Shown here: piece after piece, positions 55,015 through 63,765 of the stretch
Layout: each line of letters starts with the position of its first letter
How positions within the stretch are numbered: the first letter of the stretch is position 1
Source of the DNA: Oscillatoria sp. SIO1A7
GTDB lineage: Bacteria; Cyanobacteriota; Cyanobacteriia; Cyanobacteriales; Laspinemataceae
Assembly (NCBI GenBank): GCA_010672965.1
Contig: JAAHFN010000029.1
Span: 51,082-115,081 of the forward strand
Direction: 5' to 3'
DNA length: 64,000 bases
Notes under the pieces: generated by a model
The model's input: only the letters and a program-made list of their open reading frames with translations
Database searches by the model: none
What the model was told of the DNA's origin: nothing
Made by a program: the position numbers and the translations under genes

Positions 55015-55085
55015 TTTCTGAGCGATCGCTCCCTTGGGTTATTTTTGGTAGCGATCGCTCCCTTGGGTTATTTTTGGTAGCGATT
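55015..55085. repeat. 29-base tandem repeat with HIP1
   Basis: GCGATCGCTCCCTTGGGTTA followed by TTTTTGGTA is present twice in tandem (55023-55051 and 55052-55080). A third partial copy starts GCGATTTCTTTCG. Lies between the ricin-lectin gene stop and the kinase start. Confidence 0.75.
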
Positions 55086-55111
55086 TCTTTCGTTTGGTTT
55101 TGGCAGAGATT

Positions 55112-56143
55112 TTATTTAGCATACAAAACAAAATCAAAATCTCCCCATTCAAATTCTACGGATTCTCCTCCATAACCAATTGTACAAACCCGTTCTTTTA
55201 ACAAACCTACATGGTAGCCACCGCGATAGCGAACGCCACATACACCTTGGTCTTCAGCAATCTCAAGAAATTCTACGGGTCTTCCTCCTACCTCATTTCG
55301 CGCTTGGCGAATTCCTTGTTCGTCGCGACGCCAAAAGAAATCTGTAACTGACATTACTACATAATAATCTTCAGCTCTCTCTTCCCTTCCATATATTGCA
55401 TAATTGCAATATCCCTGATGAACCTTGCCTACGAATAAAGTTCGTTTGGGAACATTGCGAACCAAGAAACAAGCCTTTATTCCATAATAATTAAGAACAT
55501 TACCAGGAGGTGGGTTGCTCACAGAAGCTTTTCTGATAATACTATTAGAGCTTCCAGAAGAATCTCTTTCAGACTCGCGACCCGATACAAATTCCCAGCG
55601 TTGGTCAGTAACATCTGCTGTGAATTCACACTTGGCTAATTGGACGTTAGTACCATGATTAACACCGGGCGCTCCTGCAACATCCAAGCATTTACCTGAC
55701 AACTTATTTCGGATAAATCCTCCTCTTACAAGTTCCCATGTTTGGTCAGTAGGAGTCCCCTGATACTCTCCTGTCAATTCACAGCCTGCTAATTGGACAT
55801 TATCGCCATGATCGACACCGGGCGCTCCTGCAACATCCAAGCATTTACCTGACAACTTATTGCGGATAAATCCTCCTTCTACAAATTCCCATATCTGGTC
55901 AGTAGGAGTCCCCTGATACTCTCCTGTCAATTCACAGCCTGCTAATTGGACATTATCGCCATGATCGACACCGGGCGCTCCTGCAACATCCAAGCATTTA
56001 CCTGACAACTTATTGCTTAGATAGCCTTGCAAGTCCCTTTGAGCCTTTGCCTGGGTTGTCGGCAATGAAAAAAATAAGGATACGGCAAATATTAAAATAG
56101 TAGTTGATTGGCTAACATTGCCAATAGTTAAAATTTTGCTCAT
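55112..56143 (-). CDS. Secreted ricin-B-type lectin with DM9 (DUF3421) domain
   Basis: 343 residues. Signal peptide with core ILIFAVSLFFSLPTTQAKA. Then three ricin-type beta-trefoil units (about 40-195), each with NKLSGKCLDVAGAPG, NVQLAxCE and the closing QxW (DQIWEF, DQTWEL, DQRWEF). The C-terminal 130 residues carry two DM9-like units: FVGKVHQGYCNYAIYGREE and GVCGVRYRGGYHVGLL with CTIGYGGESVEF. DM9/DUF3421 proteins are mannose-binding or natterin-related and are known mainly from animals. So this looks like a two-lectin secreted carbohydrate binder. Units 1 and 2 of the trefoil are nearly identical in DNA (153-base period), so they duplicated recently. Role could be surface adhesion, defence or toxin delivery; no catalytic domain is seen. 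Confidence 0.8.
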   Translation of the reverse strand: MSKILTIGNVSQSTTILIFAVSLFFSLPTTQAKAQRDLQGYLSNKLSGKCLDVAGAPGVDHGDNVQLAGCELTGEYQGTPTDQIWEFVEGGFIRNKLSGKCLDVAGAPGVDHGDNVQLAGCELTGEYQGTPTDQTWELVRGGFIRNKLSGKCLDVAGAPGVNHGTNVQLAKCEFTADVTDQRWEFVSGRESERDSSGSSNSIIRKASVSNPPPGNVLNYYGIKACFLVRNVPKRTLFVGKVHQGYCNYAIYGREERAEDYYVVMSVTDFFWRRDEQGIRQARNEVGGRPVEFLEIAEDQGVCGVRYRGGYHVGLLKERVCTIGYGGESVEFEWGDFDFVLYAK

Positions 56144-56664
56144 AGATTTATTCTTGCTTGCTTGAATTAAATAATTGACAGCATTAAATAGAAATAAGTT
56201 AATATTTCTAGCGAGGTTATCGCGCTAGCGCCCACTCATCTCGGCGATTCGCATGAGATCGTTTTTCAGGCTCATTTTTTAATCTTCCTCCTTTTGGCTG
56301 ATTCATTTGTTTAATTGTTATTCAGGTTACTACCATAACTAAGGGTTGTCAACGGATAAAACTCATAAGTTTTGCTATCAAATTTTCGTTCAAAACTTCA
56401 TAAAACTCATATTCCAAGATGGGCATTGGGCATTGGGCATTGAGTGAGGTCTAGGGGAAGGATTAAGGATGAAGCTGTTCCGCTTTGCTCCTTCCGCCTT
56501 GTGCCCCTGTCCCCCGACTCCCTACACCCCACACCCCACACCCGCTTGTGTGAGGTGCTTGGCAGCAAGGCCATTGAGGAGGGCTATACCTCATTGGCTG
56601 CAAAACTCATAAAACTCATAAAAGTTGTAATATACTGATAAGCGCGTGCGTCTTGGAGCGATAT
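56144..56664. other. Divergent spacer before the STAND gene
   Basis: AAAACTCAT repeats (56359-56410 and 56600-56625), a GGGCATT heptamer trio (56421-56441) and a CCCCACACC array (56527-56544). The promoters of the divergent lectin and STAND genes must lie here; I cannot fix boxes. Confidence 0.5.
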
Positions 56665-59541
56665 ATGGAGACCGAAGAAGCCCGAGAACTGCTAGAATTA
56701 GCGGATAAACTGCTGAAGGACAAGACCGGAAAGCCCTTGTCGGATCTGGAAGAAGTCGTCCTCGCAGGAATGTTAGCCAATCTGAGCTACCAGGAAATTT
56801 GCCAGCAAGGTGAACTAAAAAACTACAGCTCTGAGTATGTGGAAAGACACATTGCTTATCAGCTTCGCAAGCGACTGACTGAAGCGCTGAAGCAGGTAGG
56901 CGTTTTAGAGCAAGGGAAAGTTACCAAAAAAAATCTGGCAACAAAGCTCCGGGAGGCTCGGGATATTCTCCGCCGCGATCGCCAACCCATGAAACCACAC
57001 GAATTCGTTACCAACCCATCAGTTACATCAGTTACCCAATCCGCTGCCACACCCGTTACTTCATCCGTTGTTACCACATCAGTTACCCAATCCGCTGCCC
57101 CATCCGTTACCACATCAGTTACATCAGTTACCCCATCAGTTACATCAGTTACCCCATCAGTTACATCAGTTACCCAATCCGCTGCCACATCCGCTACCCA
57201 ATCCGCTACTTCATCCGTTACATCAGTTACCCAATCCGCTGCCACATCAGTTACCCAATCCGCTGCCACATCCGCTACTTCATCCGTTACATCCGCTGCC
57301 ACATCCGCTGCCACATCCGTTACATCAGTTACCCAATCCGCTGCCACATCAGTTACCCAATCCGCTGCCACATCCGCTACTTCATCCGTTACATCCGCTG
57401 CCACATCCGCTGCCACATCCGCTGCCACATCCGCTGCCACATCCGCTGCCCACAACTTGCCCGCACCCGATCGCACTGCTTTCGTCGGCTACCAAGAACA
57501 GCTCGCCCATCTCCTAGAACTGCTATCCCCCTGGCACCGAGCCCATCGCATTAGTATCGAAGGCATTGGCGGGGCGGGCAAAACTACCCTAATCTTGGAA
57601 GCGGCTTATCGCTCCTTGGCTCAGAGTCAGTTTGAGGCGATTGTCTTTACTTCCGCCCAGCCCCACCGACTGGCGGGCGATCGCATTTTGCGCCGCATAA
57701 AGCGAGAGCGAACTCTGCGCGATATTTTCCGAACTATCTGCCGCACCTTGGAGCGTCCCGATATCCTGGCGGCGGATTTCGAGATTCAATTCGAGGGGAT
57801 ACAAGACCTCTTGGCCGATCGCAGCGTCTTGCTAATCGTCGATAATCTAGAAACCATAGAAGACCAAGAGGATGTCTGCTCCTTTTTGTACGAGCTGCCA
57901 GCAAAGGTCAAAGCAGTAGCCACCAGCCGCGATCGCGCCCCCTCGGACTGTACCATCCATCTGGAATCTTTATCCGCAGGGGATGCAGCCCGACTAATCG
58001 GATTGCAAGCTCGGGAAAAAGACATCCAGCTCTACCCAGAAGATTGCCAAAAACTCTATCAAAAAACCGGCGGCATTCCCGGCGCTATTGTCTATACCAT
58101 CGGCCAGCTCGCCGGGGGCTATTTATTAACAGACGTATTGGCACGATTGGACTCGAACAGGCCGGGCGACTTAACTCGCTTTTGTTTTGAAAGTTCCGTG
58201 CTGCCCCTGAGAGCATCTCCCGCCCATCGCCTGCTCATGGCTGCGGCTATTTTTGCCAAGCCCGCTTTGTTAGAGGCTATAACTTATGTGGCTGCGACTG
58301 CCGACCCAGATGGTTTGGCCAAATTGCAGCAACTTTCCCTAATTAAAAGAAGCAAGCAAACAAGCCAGCCAAACGATCGGCCAAATAATCACCAAGAAAG
58401 ATACGATATGCTGGCTCTAACTCGGGGCTACGTTTTGGCAGAAATAAAAGCTCATCCAGAATTCGAGGCAGAGGCGCGGTCTCGTTGGGTAAGCTGGTAT
58501 CGGATTTTTGTCGAAAAATACGGGGGCAAAGACGAAACAGAATGGCAGGATTTCTCGGAGATAGAGGCAGAATGGGAAAACCTGGGCGAGGCTATAGAAT
58601 GGTGTATTGCCCGAGAGCGATATGAGGACGTTCTCTATTTTTGGCAACAGGTGAAGTCTTACAGCTACAGTCGGGGACGCCAGCGCGATCGCCTCACTTA
58701 TTGGACGGTTAATAAGCAGTGGGAGGACTGGCTGCTCCAAGCCGCCGAAGCACGGGAAGACTGGCCTAGCGCGGTGGAAGTAATGCGCGATCGAGCTTGG
58801 AAACTGACCCTCAAAGGTCGGGAAAAAGATTTAGAAGCCGCCGATGCTATCTTTGCCCGAGCCTGGGACTTGCGGAACTATCGAGAATTAAGCGCGCAGT
58901 TAGATTTAGCGATTTGCATTGCCGGACTGCGGATCGAGCAAAAGCAATTTGAAGATGCTTTAGATTGGCTCAACCAGGGCGACGAGTTGTTAAAAAAATG
59001 GCAGGGAGCGGGGGAGCAGGGAGCGGGGGAGCAGGGAGCGGAGGAGCAGAGGGATTTTTCCCTACACCCCACACCCTACACCCCACACCCTTCCTCATCT
59101 CCAACGTTGGAAAGCGAGGAAGTAATGCGCTTTCGGATCCGCCTGTTGCATCCTGAAGGCCAAATTAATTACAACAGCGGCGAATACGACAAAGCTAAAA
59201 TTGCCTTCCAAAAAGTTCTAGAACTAGCTCAGTCTATTTCTTGGCAGCGAGTAGAATTTTTAGCCAAAGACTGGTTAGGCCATATTGCCATTAAGGAAGG
59301 AGACTTCGATCTAGCAGAATTGCTATTCTTAAAGTCTATCGATATAGCCAGAGAAAAGAAAGATAACTGCCGCATCGCTTTCTGCAAAAGAGGGCTTGCC
59401 CGTCTGGAGAGCGAGCGCGGCAATCCCCGGGAAGCTTGCAAGCGAGGCCGGGAAGCCCTAGCGGAATTCCAGAACTTAGGCATGACAGTGGAAGCAGAAG
59501 AAACAAAAGATATGCTAGAGAGTTTTGGGGCTTTGGCATGA
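56665..59541 (+). CDS. STAND-type NTPase with vMAP-like N-terminal HTH
   Basis: 958 residues. An N-terminal HTH of the type found on vWA-MoxR-associated proteins in cyanobacteria (about 1-105: LSDLEEVVLAGMLANLSYQE, KVTKKNLATKLREARDIL). Then a Thr/Ser/Ala/Val linker of tetrapeptide repeats (about 116-263). Then a NACHT/NB-ARC-like NTPase: FVGYQEQLAHLL, P-loop GIGGAGKTT (near 300), Walker B LLIVDNLE and sensor ATSRD, GGIPGA, and a winged-helix region. A C-terminal TPR array starts near 640 (EYDKAKIAFQKVLELAQSIS). Such STAND ATPases act as molecular switches in signalling or antiviral defence. I start at the ATG at 56665, with GGAG 6 bases before it; a TTG at 56653 is also in frame. A second repeat insertion sits between TPR units at 58997-59115. 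Confidence 0.88.
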   Translation: METEEARELLELADKLLKDKTGKPLSDLEEVVLAGMLANLSYQEICQQGELKNYSSEYVERHIAYQLRKRLTEALKQVGVLEQGKVTKKNLATKLREARDILRRDRQPMKPHEFVTNPSVTSVTQSAATPVTSSVVTTSVTQSAAPSVTTSVTSVTPSVTSVTPSVTSVTQSAATSATQSATSSVTSVTQSAATSVTQSAATSATSSVTSAATSAATSVTSVTQSAATSVTQSAATSATSSVTSAATSAATSAATSAATSAAHNLPAPDRTAFVGYQEQLAHLLELLSPWHRAHRISIEGIGGAGKTTLILEAAYRSLAQSQFEAIVFTSAQPHRLAGDRILRRIKRERTLRDIFRTICRTLERPDILAADFEIQFEGIQDLLADRSVLLIVDNLETIEDQEDVCSFLYELPAKVKAVATSRDRAPSDCTIHLESLSAGDAARLIGLQAREKDIQLYPEDCQKLYQKTGGIPGAIVYTIGQLAGGYLLTDVLARLDSNRPGDLTRFCFESSVLPLRASPAHRLLMAAAIFAKPALLEAITYVAATADPDGLAKLQQLSLIKRSKQTSQPNDRPNNHQERYDMLALTRGYVLAEIKAHPEFEAEARSRWVSWYRIFVEKYGGKDETEWQDFSEIEAEWENLGEAIEWCIARERYEDVLYFWQQVKSYSYSRGRQRDRLTYWTVNKQWEDWLLQAAEAREDWPSAVEVMRDRAWKLTLKGREKDLEAADAIFARAWDLRNYRELSAQLDLAICIAGLRIEQKQFEDALDWLNQGDELLKKWQGAGEQGAGEQGAEEQRDFSLHPTPYTPHPSSSPTLESEEVMRFRIRLLHPEGQINYNSGEYDKAKIAFQKVLELAQSISWQRVEFLAKDWLGHIAIKEGDFDLAELLFLKSIDIAREKKDNCRIAFCKRGLARLESERGNPREACKRGREALAEFQNLGMTVEAEETKDMLESFGALA
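57010..57455 (+). repeat. 12-base coding tandem repeats in the STAND linker
   Basis: About 37 tetrapeptide-coding units drawn from TCAGTTACC-CAA, TCCGCTGCCACA and TCAGTTACA words, giving SVTQ, SAAT and SVTS runs. Several higher-order copies of 60-78 bases repeat exactly. No stop arises in either direction, so false frames are long on both strands. Confidence 0.9.
58997..59115 (+). repeat. Spacer-type repeat in frame between TPR units of the STAND gene
   Basis: GGGGAGCAGGGAGCG units (58997-59045) followed by CCCTACACCCCACACCC (59061-59090) encode GAGEQGAGEQG and LHPTPYTPHP. The same DNA words fill spacers at 18762 and 35096. The TPR text resumes at about 59100 with LESEEVMRF. Confidence 0.8.
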
Positions 59542-59648
59542 AAAGCGATCGCTCTTTGGATTGCGTGCCCTACTAGCCGGCAATCGGAAAAGCGATCGCG
59601 TCAAAAGTCAAAAGTCACAAGTCACAAGTCACAAGTCACGAGTCAATA

Positions 59649-59729
59649 GGACTTACGCTATATGTGTAGGGGCAATTCGCTTGCTCGCCCCTACATAAGC
59701 GGGTTAGATTTCTAAATCTGCGTAAGTCC
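59649..59729. mobile_element. Small TIR element, family GGACTTACGC
   Basis: 81 bases with perfect 10-base ends, containing GTAGGGGCAATTCGC and GCTCGCCCCTAC. It lies between the STAND gene and the convergent GRDP-like gene. AAAAGTCACAAGTC repeats precede it (59603-59645). Confidence 0.75.
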
Positions 59730-59742
59730 TAAGTCAAAAGTC

Positions 59743-60372
59743 TCAAGCTAAGACTTCCCAGACCTCGGCGATGTCGATATCCACCCGGGGGCGATACTGC
59801 GTTGAATGCTTGGGGGGTTCGCAACCCGCCGGTTGAAGCAGCTTATTTTCCTCGGCAGCGGTATGGGCTTCGGCTAGCGCTCCCGCCCCAAAATGTTCTT
59901 GAAATAGCGCTTGGGTTTCGGCAAAAGCGATCGCCAAATTTTCGCGATCGCTTTCTCCCCGTTGGCCAAAATAAGGAAAATGGTGAATGAAGCGGCCAAA
60001 GAGCCGTTCGCAATCTTCGGCATATTTGCTCGTATCCAAGATATGCTGGTGCCAAACCGCATCGATTTCCGGCGTGGGGATAATTGGGCGATTGGGATAG
60101 AGATAGATTAAGCAGAGAAACATGAGATAGCGCGCGATCGCTCCTGTCGTTTTTTCTCGGCTCCATCCATTTCCCTCGTCGGGATTCATTAATTTATAGG
60201 CTATCGGCCCCAAGTCAAGCTCTTTCACCTTGCTCGCAAAGTCTCGCGCTTCCACAGGCAACGCTAGTTTCCCAGGACTCATGCAGAGATTTTGCATATA
60301 GGGTGCGTAACAGGCACCGAGCCCTACTTGTAGCGTTTGTTCTGATGATTTCGTAGATTTCTTACAGTACAT
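59743..60372 (-). CDS. GRDP-like (glycine-rich domain-containing-protein-like) protein
   Basis: 209 residues. The core matches the PF07173-type domain seen in plant GRDP proteins and in bacteria: LIYLYPNRPIIPTPEIDAVW, then HQHILDTSKYAEDCERLFG and FIHHFPYFG (about 95-140). The conserved WHxHILDTxxYxxDC and HHxPYFG histidines suggest a metal or ligand site. The role is unknown. The N-terminus has three cysteines (about 3-30) and the C-terminus ends in an acidic helix. The start at 60370-60372 (MYCKKSTKSS) is uncertain. No operon partner. Confidence 0.82.
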   Translation of the reverse strand: MYCKKSTKSSEQTLQVGLGACYAPYMQNLCMSPGKLALPVEARDFASKVKELDLGPIAYKLMNPDEGNGWSREKTTGAIARYLMFLCLIYLYPNRPIIPTPEIDAVWHQHILDTSKYAEDCERLFGRFIHHFPYFGQRGESDRENLAIAFAETQALFQEHFGAGALAEAHTAAEENKLLQPAGCEPPKHSTQYRPRVDIDIAEVWEVLA

Positions 60373-60588
60373 TTCTCGAATTCCTCGCTAATTGTCGAAT
60401 GCGGGAAAAGCGAGTTGGCCAACTGCTGTCTTCCACATTTCCAAGCTAGCTATGGGGCGCGGTAGCTGGAACCTGACAGCGATCGGGTATTTTTTTTGCG
60501 TTTTACCTGACAAGCGTTAGGTGCCCTTAGTTAGGGTGCGGGCTGTAGGGTATAGCGTGTAGGGTTTAGAGAGAAAAAACCGAAAACG

Positions 60589-61572
60589 ATGTCAAACGAA
60601 AACGAATATTTACGGGACTATAAAAAAGCATCTCAAGTCTGGGACCTAGAACGGCTATTTGCCGACTTGGGGGAAGTCAAGAGCAAACAAAAGAGGAGTA
60701 AGGAGCTAACCGACAAGGAAAAAAAGTTGCTCTGTTGGCTGCTGTTAGGCAAGAGTCCCAAGGAAATAGCAGATCTAATAAATAACACTCCAAAAACAGT
60801 TAGAACTGAATTGTCAAACAATCTTTACTCTTATATTAGGGAGTTTTTAGGCAGCAACGATACCCTAGACTGGACTAAAGTCCTGGTCGATTTGATGTAT
60901 AAGGGCTACCTCCAAAACACGATTATAATTACAAAACAAGACACAAAAGAGCTTACCCTAGAAATTGCCAGGGATTTTGTTTGGCAAATCAAAAAAGAGA
61001 TAGGTAAGTTACTGCAGTTAGAGCCGCCGAATCGGCTGGAAGTGAAGAGTACCGATTACAATCGCATCTATATCAAGGAGATAACCAAAATTTACTTCGA
61101 CGACAAGTTGCAAATAGAAGCAAGCTGGGAAGGGCAATTTAGAGAGGACGCACCGCCGGGATTAAAAATGCTATTGAAAACAATGCTTCCCAAGGAAATT
61201 TACAAGGGAGGAGACTATATAGAGTGGGTAGATGCCTATGGGGAACTGCGCTCCAGTTTTGGCCTCAGCCTGGACGACCAACGCAACTTACATTTAACCG
61301 AACCAGATGTTTGGGTCAGCCCCTGCTCCGTACCCAAGGCTAAATTCCTCGAAGGCATTGCCCAAGCTTTTCCAGATATTCAAGTCAGATTCCACCAGCC
61401 TCTAAAGAAATTCAATCTCTTAGCAAGCCTGGATGCCAACAAAATTTTCCAAGAGTTGTGCCGCGAAAAATACGCTCTGGAAAACAATCGCGGACGAGAC
61501 CTTCCCAAGCTGGAGATTATTGATTTGGAGATAGCCGGAGGACAGATAAGGGTAAAAGTTAGAGAAAACTAA
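60589..61572 (+). CDS. HTH-domain protein, function unknown
   Basis: 327 residues. Near the N-terminus a LuxR-type helix-turn-helix is visible (LTDKEKKLLCWLLLGKSPKE then IADLINNTPKTVRTELSNNL, about 43-85). The rest has no family I recognise: a middle segment of beta strands (IYIKEITKIYFDDKLQIEAS, about 155-185), and a C-terminal part (RNLHLTEPDVWVSPCSVPKA, LEIIDLEIAGGQIRVKV). Similar HTH modules open the cyanobacterial STAND and vMAP proteins, like the one 4 kb upstream, so it may be an adaptor of such a system. This is inference. No strong ribosome-binding site; start is the ATG at 60589. Confidence 0.65.
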   Translation: MSNENEYLRDYKKASQVWDLERLFADLGEVKSKQKRSKELTDKEKKLLCWLLLGKSPKEIADLINNTPKTVRTELSNNLYSYIREFLGSNDTLDWTKVLVDLMYKGYLQNTIIITKQDTKELTLEIARDFVWQIKKEIGKLLQLEPPNRLEVKSTDYNRIYIKEITKIYFDDKLQIEASWEGQFREDAPPGLKMLLKTMLPKEIYKGGDYIEWVDAYGELRSSFGLSLDDQRNLHLTEPDVWVSPCSVPKAKFLEGIAQAFPDIQVRFHQPLKKFNLLASLDANKIFQELCREKYALENNRGRDLPKLEIIDLEIAGGQIRVKVREN

Positions 61573-61581
61573 ATTTTTCCA

Positions 61582-61667
61582 GGGCTTACGCACTAACTCT
61601 ATGGACGGGGCTATCGCGGGGGGATTGCCCCTACAAAACTCTACATTTGGATACTTTGCGTAAGTCC
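61582..61667. mobile_element. Small TIR element, family GGACTTACGC
   Basis: 86 bases; left end GGGCTTACGC (one mismatch), right end GCGTAAGTCC. Starts 10 bases after the stop of the HTH gene. Core contains GGGGATTGCCCCTAC. Confidence 0.7.
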
Positions 61668-61769
61668 TATTTTCATTTCAGCATGGAAGTGTCAGCATGG
61701 GAAGTTCCACCGAATCGCTTGAGGGGAAATGGGGTACGCTGATACTAGCCAACTAATCCATGACTAGCC

Positions 61770-62078
61770 ATGAATAAAATAGCTCAACAGTGTAAGCAGG
61801 TATTAGCAGAGCATTACGGTTCCAGCTTTGCGGGTTTGATTCTCTATGGGTCGATCGCCCGGAATGATGCCCGACCGGAGAGCGATATCAATTTACTGGT
61901 ATTGCTGAAACCGCCGTTTGACTTTTTCGGGGAATTAGAAGCGATCGTGGATTTGCTCTACCCCCTGCAACTAGAATCAGATCGTCTTATCTCTGCCAAA
62001 CCCGCTGCATTAGATGAGTACGAGACCGGGTCCTTACGATTCTACGATAACGTCAAGCTAGAGGGAATCAGCGTATGA
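61770..62078 (+). CDS. MNT-type minimal nucleotidyltransferase (antitoxin-type)
   Basis: 102 residues of the MNT family, the antitoxin half of MNT/HEPN (type VII) toxin-antitoxin pairs; MntA enzymes add AMP to the HEPN toxin. The active loop reads YGSIARNDARPESDINLLV. The family pattern is GS-x10-D-x-D, so here the second Asp is Asn. A later acidic pair (LESDRLIS) could give the third carboxylate. The Asp-to-Asn change may weaken catalysis. It overlaps the next gene by four bases (ATGA), as co-translated pairs do. A dead relative is at 13985-14185. Confidence 0.9.
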   Translation: MNKIAQQCKQVLAEHYGSSFAGLILYGSIARNDARPESDINLLVLLKPPFDFFGELEAIVDLLYPLQLESDRLISAKPAALDEYETGSLRFYDNVKLEGISV

Positions 62079-62467
62079 ATCCCTCCTACGAGCCGGAACT
62101 CGTTGCCAACTTAGAACGAGCTGAGGAATCCATTCGGGCTGCGAAATTGCTGCTTGGGGCGGGGCACTTTGATTTTGCTGCCTCCCGCGCCTATTATGTA
62201 GCATTCTATGCAGCCACGGCAGCCACCTTGGACGAAGGGTTGCGATTCAGCCAACATAAGGGCGTCATTACAGCCACTCACCAGCGGTTTATCAAAACCG
62301 GCAAACTGGATAAGAAGTTTGGGAAATATATAAACCGACTCTTTGAGTTACGCGCCATTGGCGATTATGGGGAAACTCAGCATGTACCACCGGAGAAAGC
62401 TCAGGAGGCAATTGAAACTGCCGAAGAGTTTTTAGGCAAGATTAAGGAAATTTTAGGTCGCAGCTAG
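62075..62467 (+). CDS. HEPN-domain protein (toxin-type partner)
   Basis: 130 residues of the HEPN family (PF05168/UPF0332 type). Typical core: AEESIRAAKLLLGAGHFDFA, SRAYYVAFYAATAA (about 39-52), then THQRFIKTGKLDKKFGKYIN and LFELRAIGDYGE near the C-terminus. In HEPN toxins an R-x4-6-H motif cuts RNA; here the nearest His after RAIGDYG is nine residues on (TQH), so RNase activity is uncertain. The four-base overlap with the MNT gene supports a toxin-antitoxin or nucleotidylation pair. Confidence 0.9.
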   Translation: MNPSYEPELVANLERAEESIRAAKLLLGAGHFDFAASRAYYVAFYAATAATLDEGLRFSQHKGVITATHQRFIKTGKLDKKFGKYINRLFELRAIGDYGETQHVPPEKAQEAIETAEEFLGKIKEILGRS

Positions 62468-62470
62468 GCT

Positions 62471-62535
62471 GGGCGAAGCATCTCGATTGAATTGAAGGTT
62501 GTCGGTTTTTAGCCCAGCCCCGGGATGCTTCGCCC
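62471..62535. repeat. GGGCGAAGCATC inverted repeat
   Basis: GGGCGAAGCATC (62471-62482) and its perfect complement (62524-62535) flank a short T-rich loop. The same word occurs inside TATAGC-family elements. It could act as a terminator for the MNT/HEPN pair. Confidence 0.6.
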
Positions 62536-62564
62536 CCGACAAGGGGATCGGAAAAAGTTTTGAG

Positions 62565-62716
62565 TTTTAAGTTTTAAATTTTAAGTTTTAACTCAAAACT
62601 CAAAACTCAAAACTCAAAATTCTCAATCGCTCGAACTCCTTCCAATGCCCAATGCCCAATGCCCAATTCCCAATGCCCAATGCCCAATGCCCAATGCCCA
62701 ATGCCCAATTCCCAAT
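62565..62716. repeat. TTTTAAG / AACTCAAA / CCCAATG arrays
   Basis: TTTTAAGTTTTAAATT (62565-62590) pairs with AACTCAAAACTCAAA (62590-62620), then CCCAATG heptamers run from 62641 to 62716 into the end of the adenosine deaminase gene. Confidence 0.75.
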
Positions 62717-62720
62717 GCCC

Positions 62721-63752
62721 TTAACCGACGGGTACTGGTTCCGATCGCAGCAAGCCAATTAACATATCTGCGGGGGGTTGGCTGTGAGGCCAAGCGAAGG
62801 CGTGGCGGAATGAGGCTGCCTGACAGGCTTGCAATTGACGGAAATCAATAATATCTTGGGTGAGCAAGTTTTCGTACTCAAAGGGCAATCGCATATCATG
62901 CAGCCCTGCATTATCGGTGCAGATAGCGATATCGACTCCAGCCTCAAAACAGCGATCGAATACTATTTTGAGTTGGCGCATATCGTCTAAAGTGCCGGTT
63001 TTCAGATAAGTAGTGGGGCAAACTTCCAGACATTGACCTCGGGCTGCGATCGCTCCTAATAATTCTGGATATTGCAAGGGAATCTGAATACCGTGACCGA
63101 TGCGCATCAAATAAGGCAAAAGTTCTGGATGACAGCCACCGGCAGTTTCATAAACATGTCCCGTCGTCTTCACCCCCAGATCTCGGGCATAAGCATATAA
63201 GCGGACAAACTCATCGATGCGCTCTCCGTAGTGATTGTCCCCGCCAGCCAAATCTATGGCACAGACATACTCGGGCATTTGGTTCGCTAAGGAAGCGATC
63301 GCTCGGTTAACTTCATAAGGCAGCCGCAAGTGCATGCAAAGAATTTGGCTCGTCACAATCGGATATTCGCTAACTCTCGCCGCCTTACCGACAATTTCCA
63401 CAATTTCTGCCATTTGGTCGATGCGATCGGATTGACTTAGCCTGGGGTCGGTGCGGAAGTATGGCGTATAGCGCAATTCTAAATAGGCCAAATTTTCAAA
63501 AATATACGCTCCCCTAATCAGGCGATAAACAAAATAGGGCAAAGTCTCGACAGTTTGGGTACTCTCCACCATAGTATGCAGTTCCAGATATTCGTCCAAA
63601 CTGCTGCGAGGGTGGGTATAAAATTCCTCAAACTCCAGGTAATCCGGAAACTGCTCTGCCAATTGGCGATCGTGCCTTTGGAAATATCTCCACAGAATGC
63701 GAGGTACAATCGAACCACCCAGATGACGATGCAATTCAGCATATAAAGCCAT
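62721..63752 (-). CDS. Adenosine deaminase-family protein
   Basis: 343 residues of the adenosine/AMP deaminase TIM-barrel family, which deaminate adenosine or related purines. Zinc and catalytic residues are in place: LHRHLGGS (His8, His10), [10 protein letters not shown] (His and Glu, about 198-204), RIGHGIQIP (His, about 218) and ICTDNAGLH (Asp, about 278). [12 protein letters not shown] precedes the last. The substrate may be adenosine or a modified purine; the sequence differs enough (HLGGS in place of HLDGA) that a narrower assignment is unsafe. The start at 63750-63752 is followed by MALYAELH, as in the family. Heptamer arrays flank both ends. Confidence 0.9.
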   Translation of the reverse strand: MALYAELHRHLGGSIVPRILWRYFQRHDRQLAEQFPDYLEFEEFYTHPRSSLDEYLELHTMVESTQTVETLPYFVYRLIRGAYIFENLAYLELRYTPYFRTDPRLSQSDRIDQMAEIVEIVGKAARVSEYPIVTSQILCMHLRLPYEVNRAIASLANQMPEYVCAIDLAGGDNHYGERIDEFVRLYAYARDLGVKTTGHVYETAGGCHPELLPYLMRIGHGIQIPLQYPELLGAIAARGQCLEVCPTTYLKTGTLDDMRQLKIVFDRCFEAGVDIAICTDNAGLHDMRLPFEYENLLTQDIIDFRQLQACQAASFRHAFAWPHSQPPADMLIGLLRSEPVPVG

Positions 63753-63765
63753 AATAAATACTCCT

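Noticed and set aside
56859..57517. Long open frames on both strands over the STAND linker (His/Pro/Leu-rich and Ala/Asp/Val-rich)
   Set aside because: They arise because the 12-base repeat lacks stops in any frame; the plus-strand frame continuous with the HTH and NTPase is the real one.
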